From contig NZ_CP104011.1 of assembly GCF_025133575.1 (NCBI RefSeq), positions 5,898,965-5,962,964 of the forward strand: 64,000 nt of DNA, read 5' to 3'. Within the stretch, counting starts at the first letter, position 1; each line of letters opens with the position of its first letter. This document shows positions 51,383 through 60,081 of the stretch, piece by piece. The position numbers and the translations under genes are program-made. Below the pieces are notes generated by a model, which saw only the letters and a program-made list of their open reading frames with translations, was not told the DNA's origin and ran no database searches. This stretch comes from Pseudomonas sp. GCEP-101 (GTDB lineage: Bacteria > Pseudomonadota > Gammaproteobacteria > Pseudomonadales > Pseudomonadaceae).

Positions 51383-51972
51383 GGGTTCACCTCCTCGGTC
51401 ACCGACGGGTCGGACAGCAACCGACGCAATTTCTGCAGCGCATAGCGCAGCCGGCTCTTCACGGTTTCTGCCGGCGTTTTCGTCAGCTCGGCAATTTCGC
51501 TCAGCTCCAGGTCGCCGTGGGCACGCAGGAGGAACACTTCGCGCTGCTCTTGCGGCAGTTCCTGCAAGGCGCCCTGCAGGCGCTGCTGGTCGCGGGCCAG
51601 GCTCAGTTCGCGCTCGGGGTCGACACCCTCGCCGTCCAGCGCCTCGCCATGCAGCTGCTCGTCGAAGCTTTCCTGTCGCCCCAGGTGGCGGCCCAGCTTG
51701 CGCCAATGGTCGATCAGGCGGTTGCGGCCGACCTGGTACAGCCAGGTCTTGAAGCTGGCCGCGCCCAGTGGCTGGCTGTCGCTGCGGATCAGGCTCAGCC
51801 AGGTTTCCTGGAACACTTCCTCGGCCTGGGCGGTGTCGCCGCACAGGCCACAGAGGAAGCGGAACAGGCCCAGGCGATGGCGAGCGTAAAGCTCGCCGAA
51901 AGCCTCGGCGTCGCCGTGTCGATAACGCCGCAGCAACGCCGCGTCGTTTTCATCCGTGAGGGGTGTCTTCAA
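51379..51972 (-). CDS. ECF sigma factor (sigma-70 family)
   Basis: A 197-residue extracytoplasmic-function sigma factor. Region 2 is at about residues 22-90 (AFGELYARHRLGLFRFL, WLYQVGRNRLIDHWRK) and region 4 at about 130-185 (LQELPQEQREVFLLRAHGDL, TPAETVKSRLRYAL). No ATG is available near the domain start. A TTG at 51972 gives normal size with a GGATCGAGAGAG tract just upstream; an upstream GTG at 52098 would add 42 low-complexity residues. The downstream gene overlaps and probably encodes its anti-sigma. Target promoters are unknown. Confidence 0.85.
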   Translation of the reverse strand: MKTPLTDENDAALLRRYRHGDAEAFGELYARHRLGLFRFLCGLCGDTAQAEEVFQETWLSLIRSDSQPLGAASFKTWLYQVGRNRLIDHWRKLGRHLGRQESFDEQLHGEALDGEGVDPERELSLARDQQRLQGALQELPQEQREVFLLRAHGDLELSEIAELTKTPAETVKSRLRYALQKLRRLLSDPSVTEEVNP

Positions 51973-52180
51973 CTCTCTCGATCCATTGCGGGGCGGGTGT
52001 CGGCTGGCGTCTCGCCAGTGGCCGAGTATCGCCGAAGGTGCAGGCGCCGGGGTAGCGCGGTGGCGGGCAGGCGGAAGCTCGGGTGTGGCAAGCGGCACGG
52101 TGGCGGCCTCGTCGAGGGGTCAACTTCCTTGGACGAGGCGACGTGGGTAAACGGGTTAACGCCAGTATCAAGCCGTTTAC

Positions 52181-52251
52181 GTAGGAGCGGACTCCGTCCG
52201 CGATCGTATCCGGCAAGAGGCGGACCTATCGCGGACGAAGTCCGCTCCTGC
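52181..52251. repeat. REP-type inverted pair, family C
   Basis: GTAGGAGCGGACTCCGTCCG (52181 onward) and inverted ATCGCGGACGAAGTCCGCTC (52228 onward), just downstream of the MocR gene end. Confidence 0.88.
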
Positions 52252-52264
52252 GCAAGCCAAGCGC

Positions 52265-53704
52265 CTACGCGGCGATCAGTTCTTCCTGGCAGAGCTGGTT
52301 GGCCAGCATGCCGAGGGTCATGATCGCCCGCTCCGCCTCGCGGTCCCAGGGGATGCCACAGGTCAGGCGCAGGCAGTTGTTGAACTGCTCGGTGTTACTG
52401 AAGATCAGCCCCGGCGCAATGCTGATGCCCTGCTCCAGCGCCCGCACGTGCAGTTCCTTGGTGTTCACCTTGGCCGGCAGGCTGACCCAGAGGATGAAAC
52501 CGCCCTTGGGCCGGGTCATCTGCGTGCCTTCGGGGAAGTACTGCTGCACCGCCAGCTGGTAGGCGGTCATGTTCTTCCGGTACTCCTGGCGGATGTAGCG
52601 CAGGTGCCGGTCGTAGCCGCCGTTTTCCAGGTAGGCCGCCACGCCCATCTGGGTCACGGTGCAGGCCGAATGGGTGGTGAAGGTCTGCAACCGGCGGATC
52701 TCCTCCTGGTAGCGCTCGGTGATGATCCAGCCGATGCGCACGCCGGGGGAAATCGTCTTGGAGAAGCTCGAGCAATACACCACGCGGCCATCGCGATCGT
52801 GGGCCTTGAGCGCCTTGGTCTGGCCCTGGTCGAACATCAGCTCGCCGTAGATGTCGTCCTCGATCACCCCGATGTTGTGCTCGGCGGTGAGCTTGAGCAG
52901 CGCCTTCTGGCGATCTTCGGGGATGGTCCCGCCGAGCGGGTTGCTCAGCCGCGCGGTCAGCACCAGCGCCTTGATCGGCCACTGGTTGGCGGCCAGTTGC
53001 AACGCCTCCAGGCTGATGCCGGTGAGGGGGTCGCTGGGAATCTCGATGACCTTCAGGCCCAGAATGTCGGCCAACTGCAGCAGGCCGTAGTAGCTCGGCG
53101 ACTCGGTGGCGATCAAATCCCCTGGGCGGGTCATCACGCGCAAGGCCATGTGGATGGCGTCCACGCAGCCATGGGTGATGGTCACCTGGGTCGGATCGAC
53201 CACCACGCCGGCATCGCGCATGCGGATCGCCACCTGGCGGCGCAGTGGCTCGTAGCCAGGGCTGAACATGTAGCTGAAGGCGCGAGGGCTGGAAAAGCGC
53301 GTGACCTTGGCCAGTTGCTGGTGCAGCGCGCGGACCGGCAGGTAGTCCACGTGCGGCACCGCGGCGCCCAACGGGAACACGCCTTCGCGGCGCGCTTCGG
53401 CGAGCACCTGGTTGATGATGCTGCTGCGGGTGACCAGGCCGGGGCGTTCGACGCGGGCGATGTCCGGGGTCGAGGCGGTCAGCGCCGGCGTACGGTGCAC
53501 GTAGAAGCCGGACTGCGGGCGCGCGCGGATCAGCCCCTGGTCTTCGAGGGTGGCATAGGCCTGGAGGACCGTGGCATGGCTGACGTTGAGCTGGGTGCTC
53601 AGCTTGCGCACGGACGGCACGCGCTCGCCCGGCTGGTAGACACCACGACGGATGTCTTCCGCCAGTTGCTGGGCGATGCGCTGGTACAGCAGCAGATTGG
53701 ACAT
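52265..53704 (-). CDS. MocR/PdxR-type regulator (GntR HTH + aminotransferase)
   Basis: A 479-residue fusion. A GntR winged helix lies at about residues 5-70 (RRGVYQPGERVPSVRKLST, NVSHATVLQAY), followed by a fold-type I aminotransferase domain from about 110. The PLP lysine is K316 in YCSSFSKTISPG. Such regulators sense PLP-bound amino compounds, and many control amino acid or vitamin B6 genes; the target is unknown. Two starts are possible: ATG 53704, with GAGGG at suitable distance, and ATG 53713, where the same GAGGG abuts the codon. It lies 107 bases downstream of the LuxR-type gene. Confidence 0.9.
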   Translation of the reverse strand: MSNLLLYQRIAQQLAEDIRRGVYQPGERVPSVRKLSTQLNVSHATVLQAYATLEDQGLIRARPQSGFYVHRTPALTASTPDIARVERPGLVTRSSIINQVLAEARREGVFPLGAAVPHVDYLPVRALHQQLAKVTRFSSPRAFSYMFSPGYEPLRRQVAIRMRDAGVVVDPTQVTITHGCVDAIHMALRVMTRPGDLIATESPSYYGLLQLADILGLKVIEIPSDPLTGISLEALQLAANQWPIKALVLTARLSNPLGGTIPEDRQKALLKLTAEHNIGVIEDDIYGELMFDQGQTKALKAHDRDGRVVYCSSFSKTISPGVRIGWIITERYQEEIRRLQTFTTHSACTVTQMGVAAYLENGGYDRHLRYIRQEYRKNMTAYQLAVQQYFPEGTQMTRPKGGFILWVSLPAKVNTKELHVRALEQGISIAPGLIFSNTEQFNNCLRLTCGIPWDREAERAIMTLGMLANQLCQEELIAA

Positions 53705-53810
53705 GACGGCCATCCCTCGGTCATTGAACCGAAACAGTAGCCAAAAACCGGAAACTGTTCCAGAACAGTCGAAGGTATTCCGTCCGATACAGTTGCGCCG
53801 CCCTGCCGGC

Positions 53811-54446
53811 TCAGATCTCGCCGAGCCAGTCCAGCAGCCCGGCCACCACCAGTTGGGCGTCGGTGGTCAGGCCGAGCTTCTGCATGGCATTGCGCTTGTG
53901 GGTGCTGATGGTGGACACGCTGCGGTTGGTCCGTTCGGCGATTTCCCCCACCGTGGCGCCATGGGCCAAGCGACGGATGATATCGATCTCGGTGGGGCTC
54001 AGTGGCTTGCCGGTATGCCGCGGCGGCCGCAGCATCGGGTCGATGTAGGTTTCGCCCTTGCGAATGCGGGCGAAGGCTTCGTCCAGCAGGTTCAACGGGT
54101 TGCGCTTGCACACGTAGCCCACCGCGCCGCACTTGACCGCCGCGCTCGCCAAAAGCGGCGCGCCCATGACCGAGTAGACCAGCACCGGCACGTCCGGATG
54201 GTGGCGCTGCAGCCACTCGATCAGGTGCACGCCGTCACGCCCGCGGGCACCGGGCAGCGCCAGCTCGACGATGGCCAGGTCGACCTCGGGATGGGCATCG
54301 AGCACATCCAGCAGGCTGTCGGTGTCACTGACGAAGGCTTTCACCTGCGCCAGTTCACGCTCCAGCAGATAGCGTTCCAGGCCCCAACCAATCATCGGTT
54401 GCGGGTCCGCCACGATTACATTCAACAGCTTGTTTTCCGAAGGCAT
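53811..54446 (-). CDS. LuxR-type regulator with atypical receiver domain
   Basis: A 211-residue NarL/FixJ-like regulator: receiver domain at about 8-125 and LuxR HTH at about 145-205 (LSPTEIDIIRRLAHGATVGE, TISTHKRNAMQKL). The phospho-acceptor position holds glutamate E61 (AIVELALPG) instead of aspartate, while D14, S92 and K114 of the pocket remain. It therefore probably works without phosphorylation, or is constitutively active. No histidine kinase gene is adjacent. It is upstream of the MocR gene on the same strand. Overall architecture is certain; the signalling mode is inferred. Confidence 0.88.
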   Translation of the reverse strand: MPSENKLLNVIVADPQPMIGWGLERYLLERELAQVKAFVSDTDSLLDVLDAHPEVDLAIVELALPGARGRDGVHLIEWLQRHHPDVPVLVYSVMGAPLLASAAVKCGAVGYVCKRNPLNLLDEAFARIRKGETYIDPMLRPPRHTGKPLSPTEIDIIRRLAHGATVGEIAERTNRSVSTISTHKRNAMQKLGLTTDAQLVVAGLLDWLGEI

Positions 54447-54542
54447 CTGGTTCTCTCGTTTACAGCTCCCCTGAGGGGATTAGTCGCACCTGGTTATTTT
54501 CGCCAAGCCGCGACTCGAAAATTTTCGAGATGCCCCAGACGA

Positions 54543-54573
54543 AAAACCCCGGAGCCAAGGCATCCGGGGTTTT
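54543..54573. terminator. Terminator after the OmpA-lipoprotein operon
   Basis: Stem AAAACCCCGGA / TCCGGGGTTTT with a 9-base loop, 26 bases after the minus-strand ompA-like stop. Confidence 0.88.
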
Positions 54574-54598
54574 CCTGTGACGGGATATTGCGAAGAGG

Positions 54599-55426
54599 TC
54601 AGCGCTCAGCGCCGAGCTGGCCCTTCTCGTCGGAGAAGACGATCTCCACCCGGCGGTTCTGCGCGCGCCCCAGCGAGGAGGCATTGTCCGACACCGGATA
54701 GGCCTCGCCGTAGCCCTGCACCTGAATGCGTTTGGCGTCCACCCCCAGGTCGGTCAGGGCGTCCGCCACGGCCTGCGCGCGGTCCCTGGACAGTTGCAGG
54801 TTCTGCTCGCGGTCGCCCTCGGCATCGGTGTAGCCCTCGATGCGGATCACACGGCGCGGATTGAGCTGGAGGAACTGCACCACCTTGAGCACGGTGCGGT
54901 TGGCCGCCGGCGTGAGATCCGCCGCGCCGCTGTCGAACAACACGTCACCCAGGGTCAGCACCAGGCCGCGCTCGGTTTCGTTGGTGGCGAGGCTGACCAT
55001 CTGCTGCTCCAGCCACTTGCTCTGCTCCTGCACATTGAGCAGGCGGGCCTCACGCATCGCCAGCTGCAGGCGCTCGCGCTCCAGCTGCTGCTTGCCCAGG
55101 CGCTCCTGGTTCAGCGCCAGGTTGCTGTGCTCGCGGGCGATCTCGCTGTAGCGCTGGCTGAGATAGGCGTACTGCAACACGTCATCGCTGCTGCCCCAGT
55201 AATTGGACAGGCGTTCGGCACGGGCCAGCGACTCGCCGGCGCGGATCACGTCTTTCGGCGCGCTGCGCAGGACGGCGGAATCTTCCTTCACCGCCTGGAA
55301 TTGCAGGCGCGCCTGCTCCAGGGACTTCTCGCTGAGCTGGCTGTTGGCGCAGCCGGCCAGCAGCGCGGCGGCGGACACTGCGGCGATCCATGCGGCGCCA
55401 CGACGCAACAGTTGTGCGGGAGTCAT
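54599..55426 (-). CDS. OmpA-family lipoprotein with DUF4398 region
   Basis: A 275-residue outer membrane lipoprotein. The lipobox LLAGC gives Cys26. A helical DUF4398-like stretch covers about 35-145, then a C-terminal OmpA murein-binding domain about 155-270 (DVLFDSGAADLTPAA, IEGYTDAEGDREQNLQLSRDRA with its two conserved Arg/Asp sites). It probably links the outer membrane to peptidoglycan. Its start overlaps the previous gene's stop by 4 bases. It is the last gene of a three-gene operon. Confidence 0.92.
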   Translation of the reverse strand: MTPAQLLRRGAAWIAAVSAAALLAGCANSQLSEKSLEQARLQFQAVKEDSAVLRSAPKDVIRAGESLARAERLSNYWGSSDDVLQYAYLSQRYSEIAREHSNLALNQERLGKQQLERERLQLAMREARLLNVQEQSKWLEQQMVSLATNETERGLVLTLGDVLFDSGAADLTPAANRTVLKVVQFLQLNPRRVIRIEGYTDAEGDREQNLQLSRDRAQAVADALTDLGVDAKRIQVQGYGEAYPVSDNASSLGRAQNRRVEIVFSDEKGQLGAER

Positions 55427-55782
55427 TGCACCTCTCCCAACTGTTTGCGCAGGCGGTTGATGCTCTTGTTCTGCTCGGCCAACTGCTCGGCGCTCTTGCG
55501 CGTCAGCTCCTTGGCCTCGGCGAGACGGGCGTCGAGCTCGGCCTGTTCGGCCAGTTGCCGGGCCTTCTTGTTCGAGCCGACCGCCAGGGCGCCCTTGGCG
55601 GCCTGGTACTTGTCGTCGGCGAGCTTCAGCTCGGCCAGGTCATCGGTCGCGCCCACGGCCTTGGCCTGTTCCAGCGCCTGCTCGGTGAGGCGCATCTGCT
55701 CGTTGGGTGCCGGGTCGTTCGTCGCACAGCCGGCCAGTGCACACAGCGCCAGGCCGGCGACCATCATCCGTCGATTGATCAC
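55423..55782 (-). CDS. DUF4398 lipoprotein
   Basis: A 119-residue lipoprotein with lipobox CALAGC (Cys19) and an all-helical mature part rich in Ala/Glu/Lys (AKAVGATDDLAELKLADDKY), matching DUF4398. The GTG at 55782 has AAGAGA upstream; ATGs at 55767 and 55764 are alternatives. It is coupled to the OmpA-like gene, whose N-terminal region looks related, suggesting the two proteins pair in the envelope. Function unknown. Confidence 0.88.
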   Translation of the reverse strand: MINRRMMVAGLALCALAGCATNDPAPNEQMRLTEQALEQAKAVGATDDLAELKLADDKYQAAKGALAVGSNKKARQLAEQAELDARLAEAKELTRKSAEQLAEQNKSINRLRKQLGEVQ

Positions 55783-55795
55783 GAAATCTCTTGTC

Positions 55796-56623
55796 CTACT
55801 CGGTGGGAGTGCTGGCAGGCTGCAATTGCTGGGCCTTCCAGCGGGCCAGGTTGTCCTGCAGCAGGCGCTGCGGGACTCCGGCGGCCGTCAATTCTGTCAT
55901 TTTTTTCGCCAGTTGTCCGCGCAGCCACGGGTCGTTGCAGGCCGAGTTGTGCGCCACGGTCAGGTACAGACCTTCGCTGGAGACCGGCGGTTCCAGGGGC
56001 TGCAGGTCGTCGGCCATGCCGAGCGTATCGGCCACCGCCAGGCCGGGATAGTGCTCGTAGATCACATAGTCCGAACGCTTGAGCAGCAGCTTCTGGAAGG
56101 CCTGGGTCAGGCTGGGCACCTCTTCCAGGGTCAGCTCCTGCTTGGCGAAGGCGTCGAAGTCCGGGCCGAAGCTGTTGTTCACCAGGGTGCCGCCCTTCAG
56201 GCCCTTGAGGTCGTCACGACTATGGTAGGGCGACGTGGCATCCTTGCGCATCCACACCACGTTGTCGGTGGTGAGGAAGGCCGGGTGGATGTAATCCATG
56301 GTTTCCAGCCGCGGCGGGGTGAGGAAGGCGCCGGCGATCAGGTCGACCCGCCCCAGGCGCGCCTCTTCCTGGGCGCGCGCCCAGGAGCCGGTGTAGATCA
56401 CGCGGATACTTACCCCGACCGCCTTGCCGATCTGCTCCAGCAGGTCGGCATTGGCGCCGATCAGGCGCTCGGGCTGCGCCGGGTCGCGCCACAGGTAGGG
56501 CGGGTATTCCGGGTTGCCGGTGGCCACCAGGCGCTCGCATTTGCCGGCCGCGACACTGGCCAGGGGCATGGAGAAAGTCACCAGCAACAGTGCCGCACGG
56601 AGCATCGTGGAGCAGTCAGGCAT
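55796..56623 (-). CDS. Periplasmic solute-binding protein family 3, without transporter
   Basis: A 275-residue secreted protein with a signal peptide to about residue 26 and a bacterial family 3 solute-binding fold (GNPEYPPYLWRD, LIGANADLLEQIGKAVGVSI, RVDLIAGAFLTPPR). Family members bind polar amino acids. No permease or ATPase gene is adjacent; instead the two envelope lipoprotein genes follow on the same strand 13 bases away. It may be a sensor or scaffold rather than a transport component, which is inference. Confidence 0.88.
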   Translation of the reverse strand: MPDCSTMLRAALLLVTFSMPLASVAAGKCERLVATGNPEYPPYLWRDPAQPERLIGANADLLEQIGKAVGVSIRVIYTGSWARAQEEARLGRVDLIAGAFLTPPRLETMDYIHPAFLTTDNVVWMRKDATSPYHSRDDLKGLKGGTLVNNSFGPDFDAFAKQELTLEEVPSLTQAFQKLLLKRSDYVIYEHYPGLAVADTLGMADDLQPLEPPVSSEGLYLTVAHNSACNDPWLRGQLAKKMTELTAAGVPQRLLQDNLARWKAQQLQPASTPTE

Positions 56624-56720
56624 CGGTAGTCTCGCTCACCAGAAGAAAGAACGGCCATGCTTAGAGCCGCAAAATGCTAGCGTAAAGCACACCGACCCGA
56701 TTTGGTAATAAGGACTTCTC

Positions 56721-57671
56721 ATGAAGAAAGCCCTTCTGGCCCTTCTACTGGCGATAGCCGTTGCCGCTGGCATCCTCTACGCCTTCCCTTCCACCCTCCT
56801 GGCCACCGCGCAGTACGTCGAAAGCGCCCGCGCTCGGCTGTCGAGCAACAGCCTGCAGGTCGATGATCTGAACATCACCTATTACGAGGGCGGCCCGGAG
56901 AAGGCGCAGACCATCCTGCTGATCCACGGCTTCGGTGCGGACAAGAGCAACTGGCCGCGCTTCGCCCGCTTCCTGACCAAGGACTACCACGTCATCGCCG
57001 TCGACCTGCCAGGCTTCGGCGATAGCAGCAAGCCCGCCAACATCAGCTACGACGTGGGCACCCAGGCCGAGCGCCTGGCTGACTTCATGCGCGAACAGGG
57101 TATCGGCCGCTTCCACGTGGTGGGCAACTCCATGGGCGGGCACATCGCCGCGCTGCTGGCGGCGCGACATCCACAGGAAGTCTTGTCGGTCGGGCTGTTC
57201 GACAACGCCGGCGTCACCGCGCCACACCAGAGCGAGTTGTTCGAGCGCCTGCTCAAGGGCGGCGACAATCCGCTGGTGCTGCGTTCGGTGGATGACTTCC
57301 CCGCCCTGCTCGACTTCGTCTTCGTGCAGAAGCCTCCGCTGCCGGCGCGACTGCGCGATTACCTGGCCGAACGCTCGCTGGAGCGCAGCGCCTTCAACGG
57401 CATGGTCTTCCAGCAGTTGCGCGAACGCTATATCCCGCTGGAGCCGGAGCTGCCGAAGATCACCGCGCCGACCCTGCTGCTGTGGGGCGACCGCGACCGG
57501 GTGCTGGACGTTTCCAGCATCGAGGTGATGAAGCCGCTGCTGAAGAAACCCAGCGTGGCGATCCTGCGCGATTGCGGCCACGTGCCGATGATCGAGCGCC
57601 CCGAGGAAACAGCCCGCCTCTACCTGGACTTCCTGCAGCAGAACCACACGCCGGTGACGGCGGCGAACTGA
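56721..57671 (+). CDS. Alpha/beta hydrolase, lipase-like, membrane anchored
   Basis: A 316-residue hydrolase with an N-terminal hydrophobic segment (1-23) that may be an uncleaved anchor or signal. The nucleophile elbow is GNSMGG with S137; the acid is D256 or D258 in WGDRDRV, and H286 lies in DCGHVPMI. The oxyanion region is IHGFGADKSNWPR. The substrate is unknown; I recall the P. aeruginosa counterpart being annotated as a probable lipase. It is divergent from the solute-binding protein gene. Confidence 0.9.
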   Translation: MKKALLALLLAIAVAAGILYAFPSTLLATAQYVESARARLSSNSLQVDDLNITYYEGGPEKAQTILLIHGFGADKSNWPRFARFLTKDYHVIAVDLPGFGDSSKPANISYDVGTQAERLADFMREQGIGRFHVVGNSMGGHIAALLAARHPQEVLSVGLFDNAGVTAPHQSELFERLLKGGDNPLVLRSVDDFPALLDFVFVQKPPLPARLRDYLAERSLERSAFNGMVFQQLRERYIPLEPELPKITAPTLLLWGDRDRVLDVSSIEVMKPLLKKPSVAILRDCGHVPMIERPEETARLYLDFLQQNHTPVTAAN

Positions 57672-57686
57672 AACCGACAGAAGCAG

Positions 57687-57710
57687 AAACGGCGCCCTGG
57701 GGCGCCGTTT
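57687..57710. terminator. Bidirectional terminator, hydrolase / fabV
   Basis: Perfect 10-bp stem AAACGGCGCC / GGCGCCGTTT with loop CTGG between two convergent genes. Confidence 0.85.
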
Positions 57711-57725
57711 CCTTATGTACCGAAC

Positions 57726-58922
57726 TCAGAGCTGGATCAGATTCGGAATCTGCACGTCCGGGTTGACGTCCTGCTCGTAGTCCACGCCGGCGATCTCGAA
57801 GCCGAACAGGCGCAGGAACTCGGTCTTGTAGCCGGTGAAGTCGGTCAGCTGGTACAGGTTTTCGTTGGTCACCTTGTTCCACAGGTCCTTCACGGTGTCC
57901 TGTACGTCCGGCTGCAGTTCCTTGTAGTCGGCGCGCAGGCGGCCGTCGGCGTCCAGGTGCGGCTCGGCGCCGTACAGGCTCTCGCGGAACAGGCCGTCGA
58001 CCTGCTCGATGCAGCCTTCGTGGGTGCCCTTCTCCTTCATCACCTTGAACAGCAGCGACAGGTACAGCGGCATCATCGGGATGGCCGAGCTGGCCTGGGT
58101 GACCACGGCCTTCAGCACGGAAACGCGAGCGTCGCCACCAGTGGCCGCCAGCTTCTCGCGAATGCCCAGAACCTTCTGGTCCAGGTCCTTCTTGGCGGCG
58201 CCGATGGAGCCGTTCCAGTACAGGTCGTGGGTGATTTCTTCGCCCAGATAGGTAAAGGCGGTGGTCTTGGCGCCATCGGCCAGCACGCCGGCTTCCTGCA
58301 GCGCATCGATCCACATCTGCCAGTCTTCGCCGCCCATCACCGCCACGGTGTTGGCGATCTCGGCTTCGGTGGCCGGCTCCATCACGCTTTCCTTGATCAC
58401 TTCCTTGTCGGTGTCCAGACCCCGGAAGTTGACGGTCTTGCCGACCGGCTTGAGCACGGAATTGAAGACCTCGCCGGTCTTGGGATGGGTACGGCGCGGC
58501 GCGGCCAGGCTGTAGACGACCAGGTCGACCTTGCCCAGGTCCTGCTTGATGGTGTCGATGGTGACCTGCTTCACCTCATCGGAGAAGGCGTCGCCGTTGA
58601 TGCTGCGCGCATACAGGCCCTTGGCGTGGGCGAATTTCTCGAAGGCGGCGGAGTTGTACCAGCCGGCGGTGCCCGCCTTGGTCTCGCTGCCGGGTCGCTC
58701 GAAGAACACGCCCAGGGTGTCGGCGCCGGCGCCAAAGGCGGCGCTGATGCGCGCGGCGAGGCCGTAGCCAGTGGAGGAACCGATGACCAGGACCTTCTTC
58801 GGACCGTTGGCGATGGGGCCGTGCGCCTCGACGTAGTCGATCTGTTCCTTGACGTTGGCTTCACAGCCGGTCGGGTGGGTAGTGACGCAGATGAAGCCAC
58901 GCACGCGCGGTTTGATGATCAT
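57726..58922 (-). CDS. fabV: Enoyl-ACP reductase FabV
   Basis: A 398-residue NADH-dependent enoyl-ACP reductase, the length of the P. aeruginosa enzyme. The catalytic Y-x8-K motif is Y235 (LYWNGSIGAAK) to K244, and the nucleotide loop is GSSTGYG at 48-54. FabV completes each fatty acid elongation cycle and is intrinsically resistant to triclosan. The ATG at 58922 (MIIKPRVRGF) is the conserved start; the longer frame has no support. Confidence 0.97.
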   Translation of the reverse strand: MIIKPRVRGFICVTTHPTGCEANVKEQIDYVEAHGPIANGPKKVLVIGSSTGYGLAARISAAFGAGADTLGVFFERPGSETKAGTAGWYNSAAFEKFAHAKGLYARSINGDAFSDEVKQVTIDTIKQDLGKVDLVVYSLAAPRRTHPKTGEVFNSVLKPVGKTVNFRGLDTDKEVIKESVMEPATEAEIANTVAVMGGEDWQMWIDALQEAGVLADGAKTTAFTYLGEEITHDLYWNGSIGAAKKDLDQKVLGIREKLAATGGDARVSVLKAVVTQASSAIPMMPLYLSLLFKVMKEKGTHEGCIEQVDGLFRESLYGAEPHLDADGRLRADYKELQPDVQDTVKDLWNKVTNENLYQLTDFTGYKTEFLRLFGFEIAGVDYEQDVNPDVQIPNLIQL

Positions 58923-59092
58923 GAAAACCTCGGTAGCCAGGTGTCGATTGAACACATTCAGGAACTGGAGACGTCGCGCATTGTAGATGAGACACCTTCG
59001 CCGGTGGACTTCTCGGCAAAGATTCGTGACCAATGGGTCATCGGCGCGGCGAAACGACCATTCCCGAGGAAAATCAGGGACCTGAAATGAAA

Positions 59093-59116
59093 GAACCCGC
59101 CACGTGGGGCGGGTTC
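59093..59116 (-). terminator. Terminator of etfBA
   Basis: Stem GAACCCGCC / GGCGGGTTC with A-rich sequence on the left (GAAATGAAA), giving a U-rich tail on the minus-strand transcript. Confidence 0.75.
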
Positions 59117-59136
59117 CTTCCTTGAGCGGATTGGGC

Positions 59137-60081
59137 TTAGACGGCCTTTTCCAGCTCCGGTACGGCTTCGAACAGGTCGGCGACCAGGCCGTAGTCGGCT
59201 ACCTGGAAGATCGGCGCCTCTTCGTCCTTGTTGATCGCCACGATCACTTTCGAATCCTTCATGCCCGCCAGGTGCTGGATGGCGCCGGAGATGCCGACGG
59301 CCACGTACAGCTGCGGCGCGACGATCTTGCCGGTCTGGCCGACCTGCATATCGTTGGGCACGAAGCCGGCGTCAACGGCAGCACGGGAAGCGCCGACGGC
59401 AGCGCCCAGCTTGTCAGCCAGGGCGTAGAGGATCTTGAAGTTGTCGCCATTGCCCATGCCCCGGCCGCCGGAAACGACGATCTTGGCAGCGGTCAGTTCC
59501 GGACGGTCGGACTTGGCCAGTTCTTCGCCCACGAAGGCGGACTTGCCGGCGTCGGCCGGGCCGGACACGGCTTCAACCGCGGCCGAACCACCTTCGGCGG
59601 CGACGGCGTCGAAGCCGGTGCCACGCACGGTGATGACCTTGACGGCGGCCGAGGACTGCACGGTAGCGATGGCGTTACCGGCGTAGATCGGGCGCTTGAA
59701 GGTGTCGGCGCTGACGACTTCGATGATCTCGGAGATCTGGTCGACGTCCAGCAGGGCAGCGACGCGCGGCAGGAAGTTCTTGCCGTTGGTGGTGGCAGCG
59801 GCCAGCACGTGGCTGTAGCCACTGCCCCCACTGTCTTTCACGAGAGCTGCGATCAGCGGAGCGACGTTCTCCGGCAGCTGGTGAGCGTAAGCGGCGTTGT
59901 CGGCGACCAGCACCTTGGAAACGCCTGCGATCTTGGCAGCGGCTTCGGCCACGCCACCCACGTTCTGGCCAGCGACCAGGACGGCGATGTCGCCACCAAT
60001 CTTCTGCGCAGCAGCGACGGTGTTCAGGGTGGCAGCGCCCAGTGCGCCGTTGTTGTGCTCAGCGATTACCAGGATAGCCAT
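59137..60081 (-). CDS. etfA: Electron transfer flavoprotein alpha subunit
   Basis: A 314-residue ETF subunit that holds FAD. The C-terminal FAD domain has VVSGGRGMGNGDNF, KLGAAVGASRAAVDAG, GQTGKIVAPQLYVAVGISG and AINKDEEAPIF. It passes electrons from acyl-CoA dehydrogenases to ETF:quinone oxidoreductase, encoded divergently nearby. Its ATG overlaps the etfB stop by one base (TGATG). Confidence 0.97.
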   Translation of the reverse strand: MAILVIAEHNNGALGAATLNTVAAAQKIGGDIAVLVAGQNVGGVAEAAAKIAGVSKVLVADNAAYAHQLPENVAPLIAALVKDSGGSGYSHVLAAATTNGKNFLPRVAALLDVDQISEIIEVVSADTFKRPIYAGNAIATVQSSAAVKVITVRGTGFDAVAAEGGSAAVEAVSGPADAGKSAFVGEELAKSDRPELTAAKIVVSGGRGMGNGDNFKILYALADKLGAAVGASRAAVDAGFVPNDMQVGQTGKIVAPQLYVAVGISGAIQHLAGMKDSKVIVAINKDEEAPIFQVADYGLVADLFEAVPELEKAV

